Source: Bryobacterales bacterium (GTDB lineage Bacteria > Acidobacteriota > Terriglobia > Bryobacterales > Bryobacteraceae). From it: 63,615 nucleotides of DNA. Numbering within the stretch: position 1 is the stretch's first letter; each line of letters opens with the position of its first letter. Made by a program: the position numbers and the translations under genes. A model generated the notes under the pieces. That model did no database searches and was not told where the DNA came from. It saw only the letters and a program-made list of their open reading frames with translations. The DNA lies in NCBI GenBank assembly GCA_003167495.1, contig PMSX01000221.1, positions 1 through 63,615 on the forward strand. Direction: 5' to 3'. Below are positions 55,402-63,615 of this stretch, in pieces.

Positions 55402-56643
55402 ATGGCGGAAGAGATTCTCTACTTGACCGAACTGCTCGGCCTGAAGGTCTATGACCTGAAGGGCCGGCTCATCGGTACGCTACGCGATGCGGCTCTGGTG
55501 CCGTTGATTGACCCGATTCGCGTGGACCGTTTTTTGGTGGGCGCAGGACCCGGCTGGCTCAGCATCCGGTACGACCAGATCAAGTCGATTGATACCGGCG
55601 GAATCCGCCTCAAAGATGAGTTGTTGACGCCCTACCATTCCGACGAATACATGTTGCGGATGGTGAGAGATCTGCTCGATCAACAAGTAATTGACGCGCA
55701 GGGGCGCAAAGTCGTGCGGGTGAACGACGTCACGTTTCTGAAGGAGGCGGAGAATGGCACGCAGGTACTACACATCCTGGAAATTGACATCGGTATCCGG
55801 TCAATTGTGCGGCGGGTGTTGAGTGGAATTGTGCCGGCAGCGGTGATTCGTTCGCTCCAGCGGCGGATTCCGCCGCATTCCATTCGTTGGGAATTCTGCA
55901 ACATAGTAGAGGCCGATCCGCAACGGCGCGTGCGCCTGAACATTTCGAACAAGCTGCTGGAGGACATGCACCCGGCGGACTTGGCCGATATCGTCGAGCA
56001 CCTGGGGCACGAAGACCGGGCGGCGATTATCAACGCGGTCGATACCGAAACGGCCGCCGAAATGTTGAGTGAGATTGAACCTGAAATTCAGACCAGCATC
56101 ATTGAATCGCTGAAGGCGGATAAAGCGGCCGACATTCTAGAGGAAATGGAACCTTCGGAAGCGGCAGACGTGTTAAATGAGTTAGAAGACGAGCAGTCTG
56201 AGCAGATTCTGGAAGAGATGGAGCCCGAGGAGAAAGAGGACGTTGAAGAGCTGCTGGAGTTCGGTGAAAATACGGCAGGCGGCCTTATGGATACCGGATT
56301 CCTGGCGTTACCGGAGGATGCGACGGTGGCGCAGGCGATGGACGCGCTGAAGAAGTCGGAAGAAACGATTGAGGATTTGCACTATTTGTTCCTGGTAGAC
56401 GGCGAAAACCATTTGCGAGCGACTGTGCCGCTCGCGAAGCTTTTCTTTGCGCCCGGCGATGCGCCGCTGAAGGAATTTGCCAGTGAACGGCTGCTCTCCG
56501 TTCATGCGAATTTCAAGCAAGACCGGGTGGCGGAGTTTTTCGACAAATACAATTTGCTGGCGTTGCCGGTAGTAAACGAAAAAGAAGAATTGCTGGGCGT
56601 GATTACCGTGGATGATGTGGTGGCTTTGTTAAGGCAGGGTTAG
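55402..56643 (+). CDS. PRC-barrel/MgtE-N/CBS domain protein
   Basis: 413 residues, soluble. An N-terminal PRC-barrel-like part (residues about 10-160, two related halves, each with GL.VYD..GR.IG..RD-like starts) is followed by an MgtE intracellular N domain (about 185-285; LHPADLADIVEHLGHEDRAAIINAVD...EAADVLNELED) and two CBS domains (about 290-410; FLALPEDATVAQAMDALKK, VVNEKEELLGVITVDDVVALL). The MgtE membrane channel itself is missing. In other genomes such proteins sit beside NRAMP or MgtE transporters; none is present here. Probably a Mg2+- or nucleotide-sensing regulator. Confidence 0.85.
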   Translation: MAEEILYLTELLGLKVYDLKGRLIGTLRDAALVPLIDPIRVDRFLVGAGPGWLSIRYDQIKSIDTGGIRLKDELLTPYHSDEYMLRMVRDLLDQQVIDAQGRKVVRVNDVTFLKEAENGTQVLHILEIDIGIRSIVRRVLSGIVPAAVIRSLQRRIPPHSIRWEFCNIVEADPQRRVRLNISNKLLEDMHPADLADIVEHLGHEDRAAIINAVDTETAAEMLSEIEPEIQTSIIESLKADKAADILEEMEPSEAADVLNELEDEQSEQILEEMEPEEKEDVEELLEFGENTAGGLMDTGFLALPEDATVAQAMDALKKSEETIEDLHYLFLVDGENHLRATVPLAKLFFAPGDAPLKEFASERLLSVHANFKQDRVAEFFDKYNLLALPVVNEKEELLGVITVDDVVALLRQG

Positions 56644-56650
56644 CAGCGGG

Positions 56651-59074
56651 CTAACCTGGCACCCGAATCATCAACAACTCACTCAGATTCAAATACGCAT
56701 CCACCCACTCCTGCGCTTTTGGATCGCCGCGCTGCGCCCTCCGTTTTGTCCGAACGTAAAGACCGGATTGCACCGAATAAACCTGGTTTTGCGCGCCCCA
56801 GAGAGTTACCGGAAACGGCATCTGTTTAACAATCTTGAGGGCGTTTTGCAGTTCGAAAATGCGTTCGATATTCGATGGTTCTGCGGCAAAGCGACCGGCC
56901 AAAGTATCCAATTTGCGGCGGAGCAGGAACTCAGTGGTGGTTTTATCTAGACTGACGTTGCTCGCCTGGGCTTCCCGCAGCAGACTGCGAATGCGTTCGC
57001 CATCCAGTTCTTCCGCCGAACAAGCCCGGCGCATTAAGCTGTTAATGGCATATTCGACGGCTGCGACGAACTCTCGCGGCATCGGCGTGCCCAAGCTGGT
57101 GATGAAGCGCATGAGCGAGGCGTGATGATCGTAAAGCTGTAGATAGGCGGCTTCGGCTTCGGCCACTGTCGTGGAAAGAATGGTGCGCAAAATGCGGCGC
57201 TGCTCGTCGCGGAAGAGCGATCGCAAGGAATAGGTCTTTTCCCCAAAGCGCTTATCAAGCAGACGAACCACTTCAGGAATGTCGACGCGCTCAAATGAAC
57301 CGCTGATGGCGCCTAACATATCGAGATATTTGGCGGAGCCATCCGCTTTCTGCACACCCCCGGCGACATTGTGATCGCCGAAGTGCACCACCCAAAACGT
57401 CAGCACTTCCGATTCCTGCGTCACGTTGGACGTGAAGCGCGCCTGGCCCAGAGCCATCCGCAGCTTGCCTGCATCGCCTGTGTGATAGTCGAGGCGTTTG
57501 ACGCTGTAAGCGAAGACATCCGTTCGCTCGCCGTACGGAGCAAAGAGCGAACTGATGGAATAGTGTGCACCGACTTTTTCAAGATCCACCATCGACGGCT
57601 TCACATAGCGGAGATAGATGGTTGCACCATCACCATACTCCGGCAAATTACTCTTAGCAGCGGAGACACGCTCCAAGAACTGTTCTTCCAACGGTTCATT
57701 GAAGAGTTGTTCGGCAAGTTGCACTACGCGGCCCGCGTACTCTATGACCTGCACAGTCTCAATGCCGGAAAGCTCATCGAAAAACCAGCCGCAACTGGTG
57801 TACATGAGCATGGCGTTGCGCTGCAGCTCCATGAGCTTCCAAACAATGACCTGTTCGTCTCTGGTCAACTCGCGAGCGAAAAACTCTTTACCGAATCGCT
57901 CCCTGACATCGAGTGTGCGGCTTAGGACAACATTGATGTATCCATTGCGCGCCTCCCACGGATCTGTCAGCAGACCGTTGGCCATATTTTCAAAGCGCGG
58001 CGTAATCCAATCGCGCAGCCAGTCGAGCGCTTCGCGCAGAGGCCGGCGCCAATCCTGGTTCCACCCATGACGGCCGGCGTTGCAACCGCAATTGCTGCGC
58101 CAGCGCTCAATGCCGTGGACGCAACTCCACGAGGTGTCTTCAATGATTTGGGCTTCGTGCGTGGGCGGATTCTTCTCGAGAAACTCGCCGTAATTGGTGA
58201 TCTTCGCGAGCTTTTTCGATTCGACGCAATCCAGCGCGTACGCCAGCGCCATCTCGCCATGGCGGTGGTGGTGGCCGTATGTTTCACCATCGGTGGCAAT
58301 GTGCATCAATTGCGGCCAAGTGCGGCTGCTCGAAAAAGAGCCGGTCAGCCGCTTAGCGAATTCTTCGCCGTTGTGCAGGAGTTTTTCGAACGCCACCGCC
58401 TGCGAAATCGGTCCGTCGTAAAAGAACAACGCGATAGATTTGCCGCTCGGACTTTTGAATTCATAGGCGCGGCTTGGATCGACTTTCGATCCGCTGACAT
58501 CCTCCCAATCGCCCCCCGACAGCGGCCGTACGGCCTTGGCCTGATGAGGCGCGAGAATGGCATACGTGATGCCCGCCTGCGCCATCAAGTCGAGAGATTC
58601 GATGTCGACAGCCGTCTCAGGCAGCCACAAACCCTCTGGAAGGCGTCCGAAGCGGCTGCGAAAATCCTCAATGCCCCAGCGGATTTGCGTCAGTTTGTCG
58701 CGGCTGTTCGCCAGCGGCATGATCATGTGATTATAAGCTTGCGCGATCGCCGATCCGTGGCCCGAAAATATTTTCTGGCTTTGCTTGTCCGCGTTCAAAA
58801 TGCCTTCGTACATTTCAGCCGCGTGCTCAGCGGCCCAGGAAAGGAGCGATGGCCCAAAGTTGAAGCTGATTCTTGTGTAGTTATTGACAATGCGCGTAAT
58901 GCGCTGTTGCTCGTCCAAAATACGCGCCGCCAGGTTAGGGCCATAGCATTCGGCGGAAATGCGTTCGTTCCAATCGTGATATGGATACGCGGAATCTTGC
59001 AGTTCGATTTGTTCTAGCCAGGGATTCTCGCGCGGCGGCTGATAGAAGTGGCAATGAATACAAAGATAGTTCAT
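56651..59074 (-). CDS. Glycoside hydrolase family 57 protein with DUF3536
   Basis: Large cytoplasmic protein of 807 residues. The N-terminal GH57 barrel (about 1-370) has MNYLCIHCHFYQPPREN, GLWLPETAVDIESLD (Glu nucleophile region) and HIATDGETYGHHHRHGE (Asp acid/base). The remainder is DUF3536, with multiple helical blocks (LSTTVAEAEAAYLQLYDHH etc.). Family members are proposed alpha-glucan-acting amylase or branching-type enzymes; this subfamily is not well characterised. It is last in a probable aroA-histidine kinase-GH57 minus-strand unit, 42 bases after the kinase. Confidence 0.88.
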   Translation of the reverse strand: MNYLCIHCHFYQPPRENPWLEQIELQDSAYPYHDWNERISAECYGPNLAARILDEQQRITRIVNNYTRISFNFGPSLLSWAAEHAAEMYEGILNADKQSQKIFSGHGSAIAQAYNHMIMPLANSRDKLTQIRWGIEDFRSRFGRLPEGLWLPETAVDIESLDLMAQAGITYAILAPHQAKAVRPLSGGDWEDVSGSKVDPSRAYEFKSPSGKSIALFFYDGPISQAVAFEKLLHNGEEFAKRLTGSFSSSRTWPQLMHIATDGETYGHHHRHGEMALAYALDCVESKKLAKITNYGEFLEKNPPTHEAQIIEDTSWSCVHGIERWRSNCGCNAGRHGWNQDWRRPLREALDWLRDWITPRFENMANGLLTDPWEARNGYINVVLSRTLDVRERFGKEFFARELTRDEQVIVWKLMELQRNAMLMYTSCGWFFDELSGIETVQVIEYAGRVVQLAEQLFNEPLEEQFLERVSAAKSNLPEYGDGATIYLRYVKPSMVDLEKVGAHYSISSLFAPYGERTDVFAYSVKRLDYHTGDAGKLRMALGQARFTSNVTQESEVLTFWVVHFGDHNVAGGVQKADGSAKYLDMLGAISGSFERVDIPEVVRLLDKRFGEKTYSLRSLFRDEQRRILRTILSTTVAEAEAAYLQLYDHHASLMRFITSLGTPMPREFVAAVEYAINSLMRRACSAEELDGERIRSLLREAQASNVSLDKTTTEFLLRRKLDTLAGRFAAEPSNIERIFELQNALKIVKQMPFPVTLWGAQNQVYSVQSGLYVRTKRRAQRGDPKAQEWVDAYLNLSELLMIRVPG

Positions 59075-59116
59075 CCAGAAGACTGTCTAATTCATCATAG
59101 ATCGCGCTCAATTTAG

Positions 59117-59764
59117 CTAGCCGGATGACGGTAAAGAAATCGTGAATACCGCGCCGTTTCCCCGCTCGCGGTTCGCAGCGTTCACGCGGCCAGAGTACTG
59201 TTTCACAATGGCGGCCACGATGTGCAAGCCGCGGCCCGAACGCGAGCGGCTGGTTTTTGTCGAGACGTTGGTACGGAAAATGCGCGGCAGTAAATCCACC
59301 GGAATCCCCGGCCCGTTGTCGGAAACCGTGATGCAGAGGGTATCTTCATACTGTTGCGTCACAATGTCAATGCGGCCCGGCTTCTGCATGATCTGCGCGG
59401 CGTTTAAGAAGAGATTGAGGAAGACGCGCTCCCAATCTTTGGCCGACCCTGGCAAACGGGTATCGGTCGAAATGACGCGAACAAAACGGAGGCGCGGCTT
59501 GCGCGCGGCAATGCAATAGTCCGTTACCGACTGAATGGCGTCTTCGACAATAGCCGCTAAGTAGGGCGTGCTGTCGGGAATAGCGCCCAGCAGGCGTTTG
59601 CCGCGGGTGACACTGCGGCCGAGAGTAGCTGCCAGAGTCTTCCAGCGGCGGTCCGTACTGAGCAGATCCGCAGCTTCGGTGATGGTCTCGAAAACGTTGT
59701 TCAGATCGTGAATGAGATCTTCACGAGTCAGTTCCGATTCAGCGGCATCGTCCATAACCGGCAT
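59117..59764 (-). CDS. Sensorless histidine kinase-like ATPase
   Basis: 215 residues with no membrane segment or sensor domain. N-terminal helix with DLIHDLNNVFETI is a DHp-like H-box (HDLNN type) for phosphorylation, followed by a GHKL ATPase: N box NLFLNAAQIM, G1 DNGPGIP, F box IFRTN and G2 GRGLHIVAAIV. It could take signals from a partner protein; no response regulator is adjacent. Starts 11 bases after the aroA stop on the same strand, so it is probably expressed with aroA. Confidence 0.82.
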   Translation of the reverse strand: MPVMDDAAESELTREDLIHDLNNVFETITEAADLLSTDRRWKTLAATLGRSVTRGKRLLGAIPDSTPYLAAIVEDAIQSVTDYCIAARKPRLRFVRVISTDTRLPGSAKDWERVFLNLFLNAAQIMQKPGRIDIVTQQYEDTLCITVSDNGPGIPVDLLPRIFRTNVSTKTSRSRSGRGLHIVAAIVKQYSGRVNAANRERGNGAVFTISLPSSG

Positions 59765-59775
59765 CCTTTACCCGC

Positions 59776-61068
59776 CTAGCGCGCAATGTTGCGAAGAGTT
59801 GTGTAGAACTCAGGGTACGACACCGACGCGGCTTCAGCCTCGCGAATTTCACACGTGCCGGAAGCCGTCAGAGCGCCAATGGAGAAAGCCATGGCGATGC
59901 GGTGATCGCCAAACGATTGAATCTCCGCTGCATGAAGTTGTTGCTTGCCGGGAATTTCCAGTGTGCTTTGCGTAGTTGTGAGCGTACCACCCATACGTTG
60001 GAGATTGGCCGAGATGGTTTCGATGCGGTCTGTTTCCTTGACGCGGAGTTCCGCCGCATCGCGCACAATCAGACCGTTCTGACTGAGAGCGCCCAGAATG
60101 GCGAGCACTGGGATTTCATCGATAAGCGCGGCCGTAGTCGCGCCTTCAATTGTTCCCCCTTTAACGACAGAGCTTTTGATTTGCAGGTTGCCGATGAGTT
60201 CGCCATTGACTTGTTCAATGCGCAGAAGTTTGATATTGGCCCCCATCCCGCAAAGAACATCAAGCAGCGCGGTCCGGGTTGGATTCAAACCTACGTTGGT
60301 AATGATGAGATCGCTATCCCGCGTGACGAGAGCAGCCACAATAAAGAACGCCGCGGAGGAGATATCGCCCGGCACGACAAGCATTTTGCCTTGCAGTTTG
60401 GCGCCGCCGCGGACACGGGCCACGCGCGGCTCAATCACAATATCCGCGCCGAGTTCGCGCAAGGCAATCTCGGTATGATCGCGCGTGGCGATAGGTTCGC
60501 GAACAATGGTTTCGCCGCTCGCGTAGAGACCCGCTAACAGCACGCTGCTCTTGACTTGCGCGCTGGCAACCGGGAGCGAGTAGTCAATGCCGTACAAGCG
60601 CGAGCCATGAATCGTAAGGGGGGGGAACTGGCCATCAGTCGCCTCGATGCGCGCTCCCATTTCCGCCAGCGGAGTCATGATGCGGCGCATGGGGCGCTTG
60701 ACAAGGGAGTCATCGCCCGTCACAACCGTAGTGAAATGCTGCGCCGCGAGGATGCCCGAAAGCATGCGAATGGTGGAACCGGAGTTGCCGGCATCGAGCG
60801 TGCCGGCGGCAACGGTCAATCCCGAAATACCTTTGCCGTGCACCTTCAACACGCGGCGGCCGTCAATTTCGCTGAAAGTATGGCTCACGCCCAGAGCCTG
60901 CATGCAGCAAAGCGTAGACCGGCAATCGGCGCCCGTGGAGTAGTTGTGAATTTCGGAATCGCCGTCAGCGATGGAGGTCAACATCGCGTAGCGGTGGGAG
61001 ATGGACTTGTCGCCTGGCAACCCAACAACACCATGAACGCCCTTGACAGGCGAGACTTGCTCAGTCAT
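59776..61068 (-). CDS. aroA: 3-phosphoshikimate 1-carboxyvinyltransferase (EPSP synthase)
   Basis: Sixth step of the shikimate pathway. 430 residues. Motifs: GDKSISHRYAML (phosphate binding), DAGNSGSTIRM (the LGNAGT region), KRPMRRIMTPLAEMGA, VPGDISSAAFF, RVKETDRIE and SFGDHRIAMAFSIGAL. It reads as a normal class I/II-like enzyme; in the glyphosate-contact motif the sequence is NSGST. It is divergent from the asparaginase gene with 39 bases between starts and has a palindrome there. Confidence 0.96.
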   Translation of the reverse strand: MTEQVSPVKGVHGVVGLPGDKSISHRYAMLTSIADGDSEIHNYSTGADCRSTLCCMQALGVSHTFSEIDGRRVLKVHGKGISGLTVAAGTLDAGNSGSTIRMLSGILAAQHFTTVVTGDDSLVKRPMRRIMTPLAEMGARIEATDGQFPPLTIHGSRLYGIDYSLPVASAQVKSSVLLAGLYASGETIVREPIATRDHTEIALRELGADIVIEPRVARVRGGAKLQGKMLVVPGDISSAAFFIVAALVTRDSDLIITNVGLNPTRTALLDVLCGMGANIKLLRIEQVNGELIGNLQIKSSVVKGGTIEGATTAALIDEIPVLAILGALSQNGLIVRDAAELRVKETDRIETISANLQRMGGTLTTTQSTLEIPGKQQLHAAEIQSFGDHRIAMAFSIGALTASGTCEIREAEAASVSYPEFYTTLRNIAR

Positions 61069-61073
61069 TGAAC

Positions 61074-61097
61074 TTGTATTGTAACGTTGTGATACAA
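61074..61097. promoter_or_regulatory. 24-bp imperfect dyad between aroA and the asparaginase gene
   Basis: TTGTAT (61074-61079) and ATACAA (61092-61097) flank the palindrome AACGTT (61083-61088), all sharing the same centre between 61085 and 61086. Outside three mismatch pairs the dyad is complete. It fills most of the 39-base divergent gap, so it could be an operator for one or both genes. Bound factor unknown. Confidence 0.5.
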
Positions 61098-61107
61098 AGC
61101 CCTTATC

Positions 61108-62208
61108 ATGATGAATCGTCGAGAGTGGTTAACGAGTTCGGCGGCGCTGGCAGGCGCGGCAACAGCGGCGGCGGGGCAATCGGGCAAGGGTAAGAAACCC
61201 ATAGCGATTTCGAGCCCTAACGGCTTAGCAGCTTGCGCCAAAGCGGTGCAAGTCATGCAAGCGGGTGGCGACACACTAGACGCTGTGATAGCCGGCGTCA
61301 ACATTCTTGAGCTTGATCCCAACGATACGTCGGTGGGTTACGGTGGCTTGCCGAACGAAGAAGGCGAAGTGGAATTGGATGCGAGCGTGATGCATGGCCC
61401 CACGCGGCGAGCCGGTTCCGTGGCGGCAATTCACGGAATTAAGACGCCGTCGAAAATCGCCAAGCTGGTGATGGACCATACAACCCACGTGATGCTGGTG
61501 GGCGAGGGCGCCACGAAATTCGCCGTGGCGCACGGATATCAACGCGAAGACTTGTTGACGGAGAAAGCGCGCACCGCGTGGTTGGTTTGGAAGGAATCGC
61601 TGCGCTCGCCGGGAGGTTTCAACAACTGGACTTCATTCGACAAGAATTTGCGCGCCGATGCCGAGCCGCCTTTCGAGCGCCTGCGTGAATCGTTTCCCAA
61701 TGTGAACGAAGAGACGTTGCAGTGGGCCTGGCACATGGCGAACCATCCGACTTACGGAACGATCAACTGCCTGGGTTTGAATGAAAAGGGCGAAATTTCG
61801 GGAGTCACGACGACGAGCGGTTTGGCGTGGAAGATTCCGGGCCGGATAGGCGATTCACCCATTATTGGCGCGGGCTTATTTGTCGATCCCGACGTGGGCG
61901 GCGCGGGGTCGACGGGAGTCGGCGAATTGAATATCCGCGTGGCCGGTGGACACACGATTGTCGAAGCGATGCGACGCGGAGTTCACCCGCGTGAAGCCGT
62001 CTTGGAAGCGTTGAAACGCGTGTCGAAGCTGTTTAACGACGACAAACCGATGTTGAGCAAACTGGGCATCGAGTTTTATGCGCTGCGCACGGATGGGGAG
62101 TATGCGGCGGGTTCGCTTTGGAAAAGTACGGGAGACTACCAGGCGTTCGCGGTGAACGACGGCGGAGAAAGCCGCTTGGAAAAGCCAGTATTTCTTTACG
62201 AGAAGTAG
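61108..62208 (+). CDS. Tat-exported N4-(beta-N-acetylglucosaminyl)-L-asparaginase (glycosylasparaginase-like)
   Basis: Ntn-hydrolase of 366 residues. The N-terminus [21 protein letters not shown] carries a twin-arginine motif. The autoprocessing site is before Thr in [10 protein letters not shown], exposing Thr as nucleophile; [16 protein letters not shown] and [16 protein letters not shown] line the substrate site as in human and Flavobacterium aspartylglucosaminidase. Releases amino sugar from asparagine-linked glycans, or is an asparaginase of similar fold. Divergent from aroA. Confidence 0.92.
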   Translation: MMNRREWLTSSAALAGAATAAAGQSGKGKKPIAISSPNGLAACAKAVQVMQAGGDTLDAVIAGVNILELDPNDTSVGYGGLPNEEGEVELDASVMHGPTRRAGSVAAIHGIKTPSKIAKLVMDHTTHVMLVGEGATKFAVAHGYQREDLLTEKARTAWLVWKESLRSPGGFNNWTSFDKNLRADAEPPFERLRESFPNVNEETLQWAWHMANHPTYGTINCLGLNEKGEISGVTTTSGLAWKIPGRIGDSPIIGAGLFVDPDVGGAGSTGVGELNIRVAGGHTIVEAMRRGVHPREAVLEALKRVSKLFNDDKPMLSKLGIEFYALRTDGEYAAGSLWKSTGDYQAFAVNDGGESRLEKPVFLYEK

Positions 62209-62405
62209 CATAGTCAGCCGACGAAATCACCACGTTGCTAGAGGTGGCGCATTCAAACGTAAGCAATAGCCTGCGCGAACTGTAAGGTTGGGGCGCGTGC
62301 GGCTGCGCTACCGCTACGAATCCGCCAAAGCGCCGTCGCGTATGTGAGACGGACGCAAAGCGCCGGAACTTCTTTTGGCCAAACGCTCAATACGGGACTT
62401 TCGAA

Positions 62406-62439
62406 CCCGGCAAGTTCGTTTCGTAAAACGAACCCCGGG
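62406..62439. repeat. Hairpin with perfect 8-bp arms beside the REP-like motif
   Basis: GTTCGTTT (62414-62421) and AAACGAAC (62426-62433) with loop CGTA, extended outward by CCCGG (62406-62410) and CCGGG (62435-62439) across a small internal loop. It ends only 4 bases before the GGTGTCTGAC motif at 62443, so the two may be one REP-type element. Confidence 0.6.
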
Positions 62440-62442
62440 GCT

Positions 62443-62462
62443 TAATGGTGTCTGACTTTAAG
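62443..62462. repeat. REP-like motif, copy 2
   Basis: TAATGGTGTCTGACTTTAAG, the same as the reverse complement of copy 1 at 36868-36890 with CCC lost. Opposite orientation to copy 1. See the hairpin just upstream. Confidence 0.65.
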
Positions 62463-62534
62463 ATGAACCTCGCCCCAAAGGCCACAAACCTGACTCCGCA
62501 AATTGTTACTTCGGGCCGTCGTGTCGCTGACCGT

Positions 62535-62559
62535 TTGGTTACCGTTCGACGGTAACCAA
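62535..62559. repeat. Perfect 10-bp hairpin with TTCGA loop
   Basis: TTGGTTACCG (62535-62544) and CGGTAACCAA (62550-62559) are perfectly complementary around TTCGA. No T-tract on either side, so not a normal terminator. Possibly part of a short mobile element or an RNA structure. Confidence 0.6.
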
Positions 62560-62750
62560 CGCGCAGAAAATAGTATCGAGCCTATTTTGAGTAACTTACA
62601 GCCATTCCAGCGATTTTTGTGAACGGCCCTATTCTACTCTTGTTCTAGAAGACCAGAAGCAGCATAACCATGATTAGGCAACCTATCAGTCACCGCACGC
62701 AAGCGGACAATTGCTCAATCGGGCGCGGACCACTGAAGAAAAAGCGAAAT

Positions 62751-62887
62751 ATCGTTTCGCAAAGTACGCCTTTTCATCGCCTCGCCAGCGAAAGTGCCGT
62801 CCCGAACCACAAATCCGTTTCGCAAAAAACGCTTTTTCTTCGCCTTTCGCCCCTTCACGCGACATTCGTTTTCCAAAAAACGCCCTT
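62751..62887. repeat. Cluster of 'CGTTTCGCAAAAAACG' repeats, copy B
   Basis: Units at 62753-62770 (CGTTTCGCAAAGTACGCC), 62815-62832 (CCGTTTCGCAAAAAACGC) and 62866-62883 (TCGTTTTCCAAAAAACGC), spaced 62 and 51 bases. The middle unit with its flanks matches the one near 37018-37050. Same family as cluster A. Confidence 0.75.
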
Positions 62888-62935
62888 TGTTCGCCTTCCC
62901 GTCGGCAATCCAACGTACCAACCCCCGTGACTAAA

Positions 62936-63403
62936 TCAGTCCCGTCTTCTATTAAAAAACCGCGACAACATCTCGGTCGCGTCGGCGGCCAGCAACCCTT
63001 CCTCGACAGCCACACGGTGATTGAGGAGATCCGAATCGGCCAGCCGGAATTTGCTCCGCACTGCACCGAACCGAAGATCACGTGCGGCAAAGACGAGGCG
63101 CTCGATGCGCGCACTCACAATCGCTCCGGCGCACATGGCGCAGGGTTCGAGGGTGACGTAGAGAGTCGCGCCCGGGAGGCGGTAATTCTTGGCTCGCCCG
63201 GTGGCTTGACGCAAAGCTACAATTTCGGCGTGGGCCGTTGGGTCAGACGTGGCAATCAGGACGCGGTTCTGGCCGCGGGCGATGATCTCGCCGCGATGGA
63301 CGATGACGGCGCCGATGGGGACTTCGCCGCGTTCGGCCGCCTCGCGGGCTTCCTCGAGGGCCTCGGACATGAAGACGTGATCGGATTGGGAAACTTCCGG
63401 CAT
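62936..63403 (-). CDS. tadA: tRNA-specific adenosine deaminase
   Basis: Deaminates A34 of tRNA-Arg(ACG) to inosine. 155 residues from ATG 63403 (MPEVSQSDHVFMSEALEEAREA); the frame is open upstream to 63532 but that overlaps the galT start. Zinc site TAHAEIVALRQA (His, catalytic Glu) and TLEPCAMCAGAIV (Cys-x-x-Cys); C-terminal RFGAVRSKFRLADSDLLNHRV is typical. It shares a divergent 115-base region with galT. Confidence 0.95.
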   Translation of the reverse strand: MPEVSQSDHVFMSEALEEAREAAERGEVPIGAVIVHRGEIIARGQNRVLIATSDPTAHAEIVALRQATGRAKNYRLPGATLYVTLEPCAMCAGAIVSARIERLVFAARDLRFGAVRSKFRLADSDLLNHRVAVEEGLLAADATEMLSRFFNRRRD

Positions 63404-63460
63404 CAAGCCAAGAATAGCACGTAGCGATTTGGCTTCGAGTGTCGCGTGCGAACTGCTATG

Positions 63461-63489
63461 TTTTGCCCACATGAGACTCGGGGTATAAG
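63461..63489 (+). promoter_or_regulatory. Possible galT promoter
   Basis: TATAAG (63484-63489) follows TTTTGC (63461-63466) by 17 bases; the -10 match is good and the -35 weak. The expected start of transcription would leave a leader of about 20 bases with GGGGA as ribosome binding site. Confidence 0.35.
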
Positions 63490-63518
63490 ATGAACGCAGA
63501 GCAGATTGTTGGGGACTG

Positions 63519-63615
63519 ATGGAACTTCGCAAGGATCCGATTACACGCAGCTGGGTGGTGGTGGGACATCCGGAACGGGAGAAAGTCAGGCCGGATCCGT
63601 GTCCCTTGTGCCCCG
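63519..63615 (+). CDS. galT: Galactose-1-phosphate uridylyltransferase, 5' end only
   Basis: The window ends 32 codons in. MELRKDPITRSWVVVGHPER followed by the zinc-type Cys-x-x-Cys (PDPCPLCP) is the typical N-terminus of bacterial GalT. GGGGA lies 4-8 bases upstream. It would complete the Leloir pathway with galK, galE and galM, from which it is separated by about 8 kb (to galM). Confidence 0.85.
   Translation, partial: MELRKDPITRSWVVVGHPEREKVRPDPCPLCP

Larger units (their letters stand above)
62209..62935. other. 727-base gap with hairpins and repeats
   Basis: No gene supported. Contents in order: a strong hairpin with flanking arms (62406-62439), a REP-like motif (62443-62462), a 10-bp perfect hairpin (62535-62559) and three repeat units (62751-62887). 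Frames across it are unconserved and translate the repeats. It looks like a site where short mobile-type elements have accumulated. Confidence 0.6.

Noticed and set aside
58067..59017. Plus-strand frame of 316 codons over the GH57 gene
   Set aside because: Antisense to catalytic motifs of GH57 and of unnatural composition.

Overview
This is a chromosomal window of about 58% G+C from what looks like a soil Acidobacteriota, probably near Bryobacter/Solibacter. That placement is an inference. It rests on an Oar-like TonB-dependent receptor with a carboxypeptidase-regulatory domain, an 'MPTPAQ...' accessory protein family, tandem S9 peptidases, a GH57/DUF3536 protein and many Gram-negative envelope genes. 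Genes are dense, often with 4-base start/stop overlaps and GTG or TTG starts. I found no rRNA, tRNA, CRISPR array, prophage or intact insertion sequence.

Layout. 0.2-5.3 kb: methylmalonyl-CoA module (mce, mutA, mutB, meaB). 5.3-9.3 kb: two tandem secreted S9 peptidases. 9.5-10.2 kb: an accessory protein. 10.4-17.4 kb: a TonB receptor followed by a three-gene phosphonate operon (FAD amine oxidoreductase, phosphonoacetaldehyde hydrolase, OPA-type permease). 17.5-20.8 kb: a secreted phospholipase C/acid phosphatase and a Tat-exported multicopper oxidase. 21-22.4 kb: a GNAT gene and an intact VapBC-type pair. 22.7-27.3 kb: M28 peptidase, hslVU and an Fn3 lipoprotein. 27.4-30.9 kb: an MCE/Mla lipid-transport operon ending in an HpnK-type deacetylase. 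30.9-35.1 kb: murB, GNAT, transaldolase, tsaC/sua5 and prfB with its programmed +1 frameshift. 35.2-37.2 kb: a decayed accessory stretch with a ParD antitoxin and frameshifted toxin, a frameshifted nucleotidyltransferase-like gene, a REP-like element and a repeat cluster. 37.2-40.3 kb: a DciA-like gene, gatC, gatA and a DUF72 gene. 40.3-43.8 kb: a second antitoxin with a frameshifted toxin, def, a membrane protein and an ECF sigma factor with an anti-sigma/DUF4349 fusion. 43.7-48.0 kb: RND pump and adaptor. 48-55.3 kb: a galactose module (galK, nucleotidyltransferase, Na+/solute symporter, galE, phosphodiesterase, periplasmic galM); galT begins at the right edge. 55.4-63.5 kb: MgtE-N/CBS protein, GH57/DUF3536, sensorless histidine kinase, aroA, glycosylasparaginase, a repeat-bearing gap and tadA.

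Working together: the mce/mut/meaB set carries propionyl-CoA carbon to succinyl-CoA. The receptor, permease, oxidoreductase and phnX look like an uptake-to-cleavage route for an aminophosphonate without the usual transaminase. galM, symporter, galK, galT and galE give the Leloir route. The most unusual signals are the phnW-less phosphonate operon, HpnK inside the MCE operon with a 34-residue repeat in MlaD, three separate one-base frameshifts in accessory genes beside intact antitoxins, a dyad operator between aroA and the asparaginase, and two matched repeat families at 36.9-37.1 and 62.4-62.9 kb.
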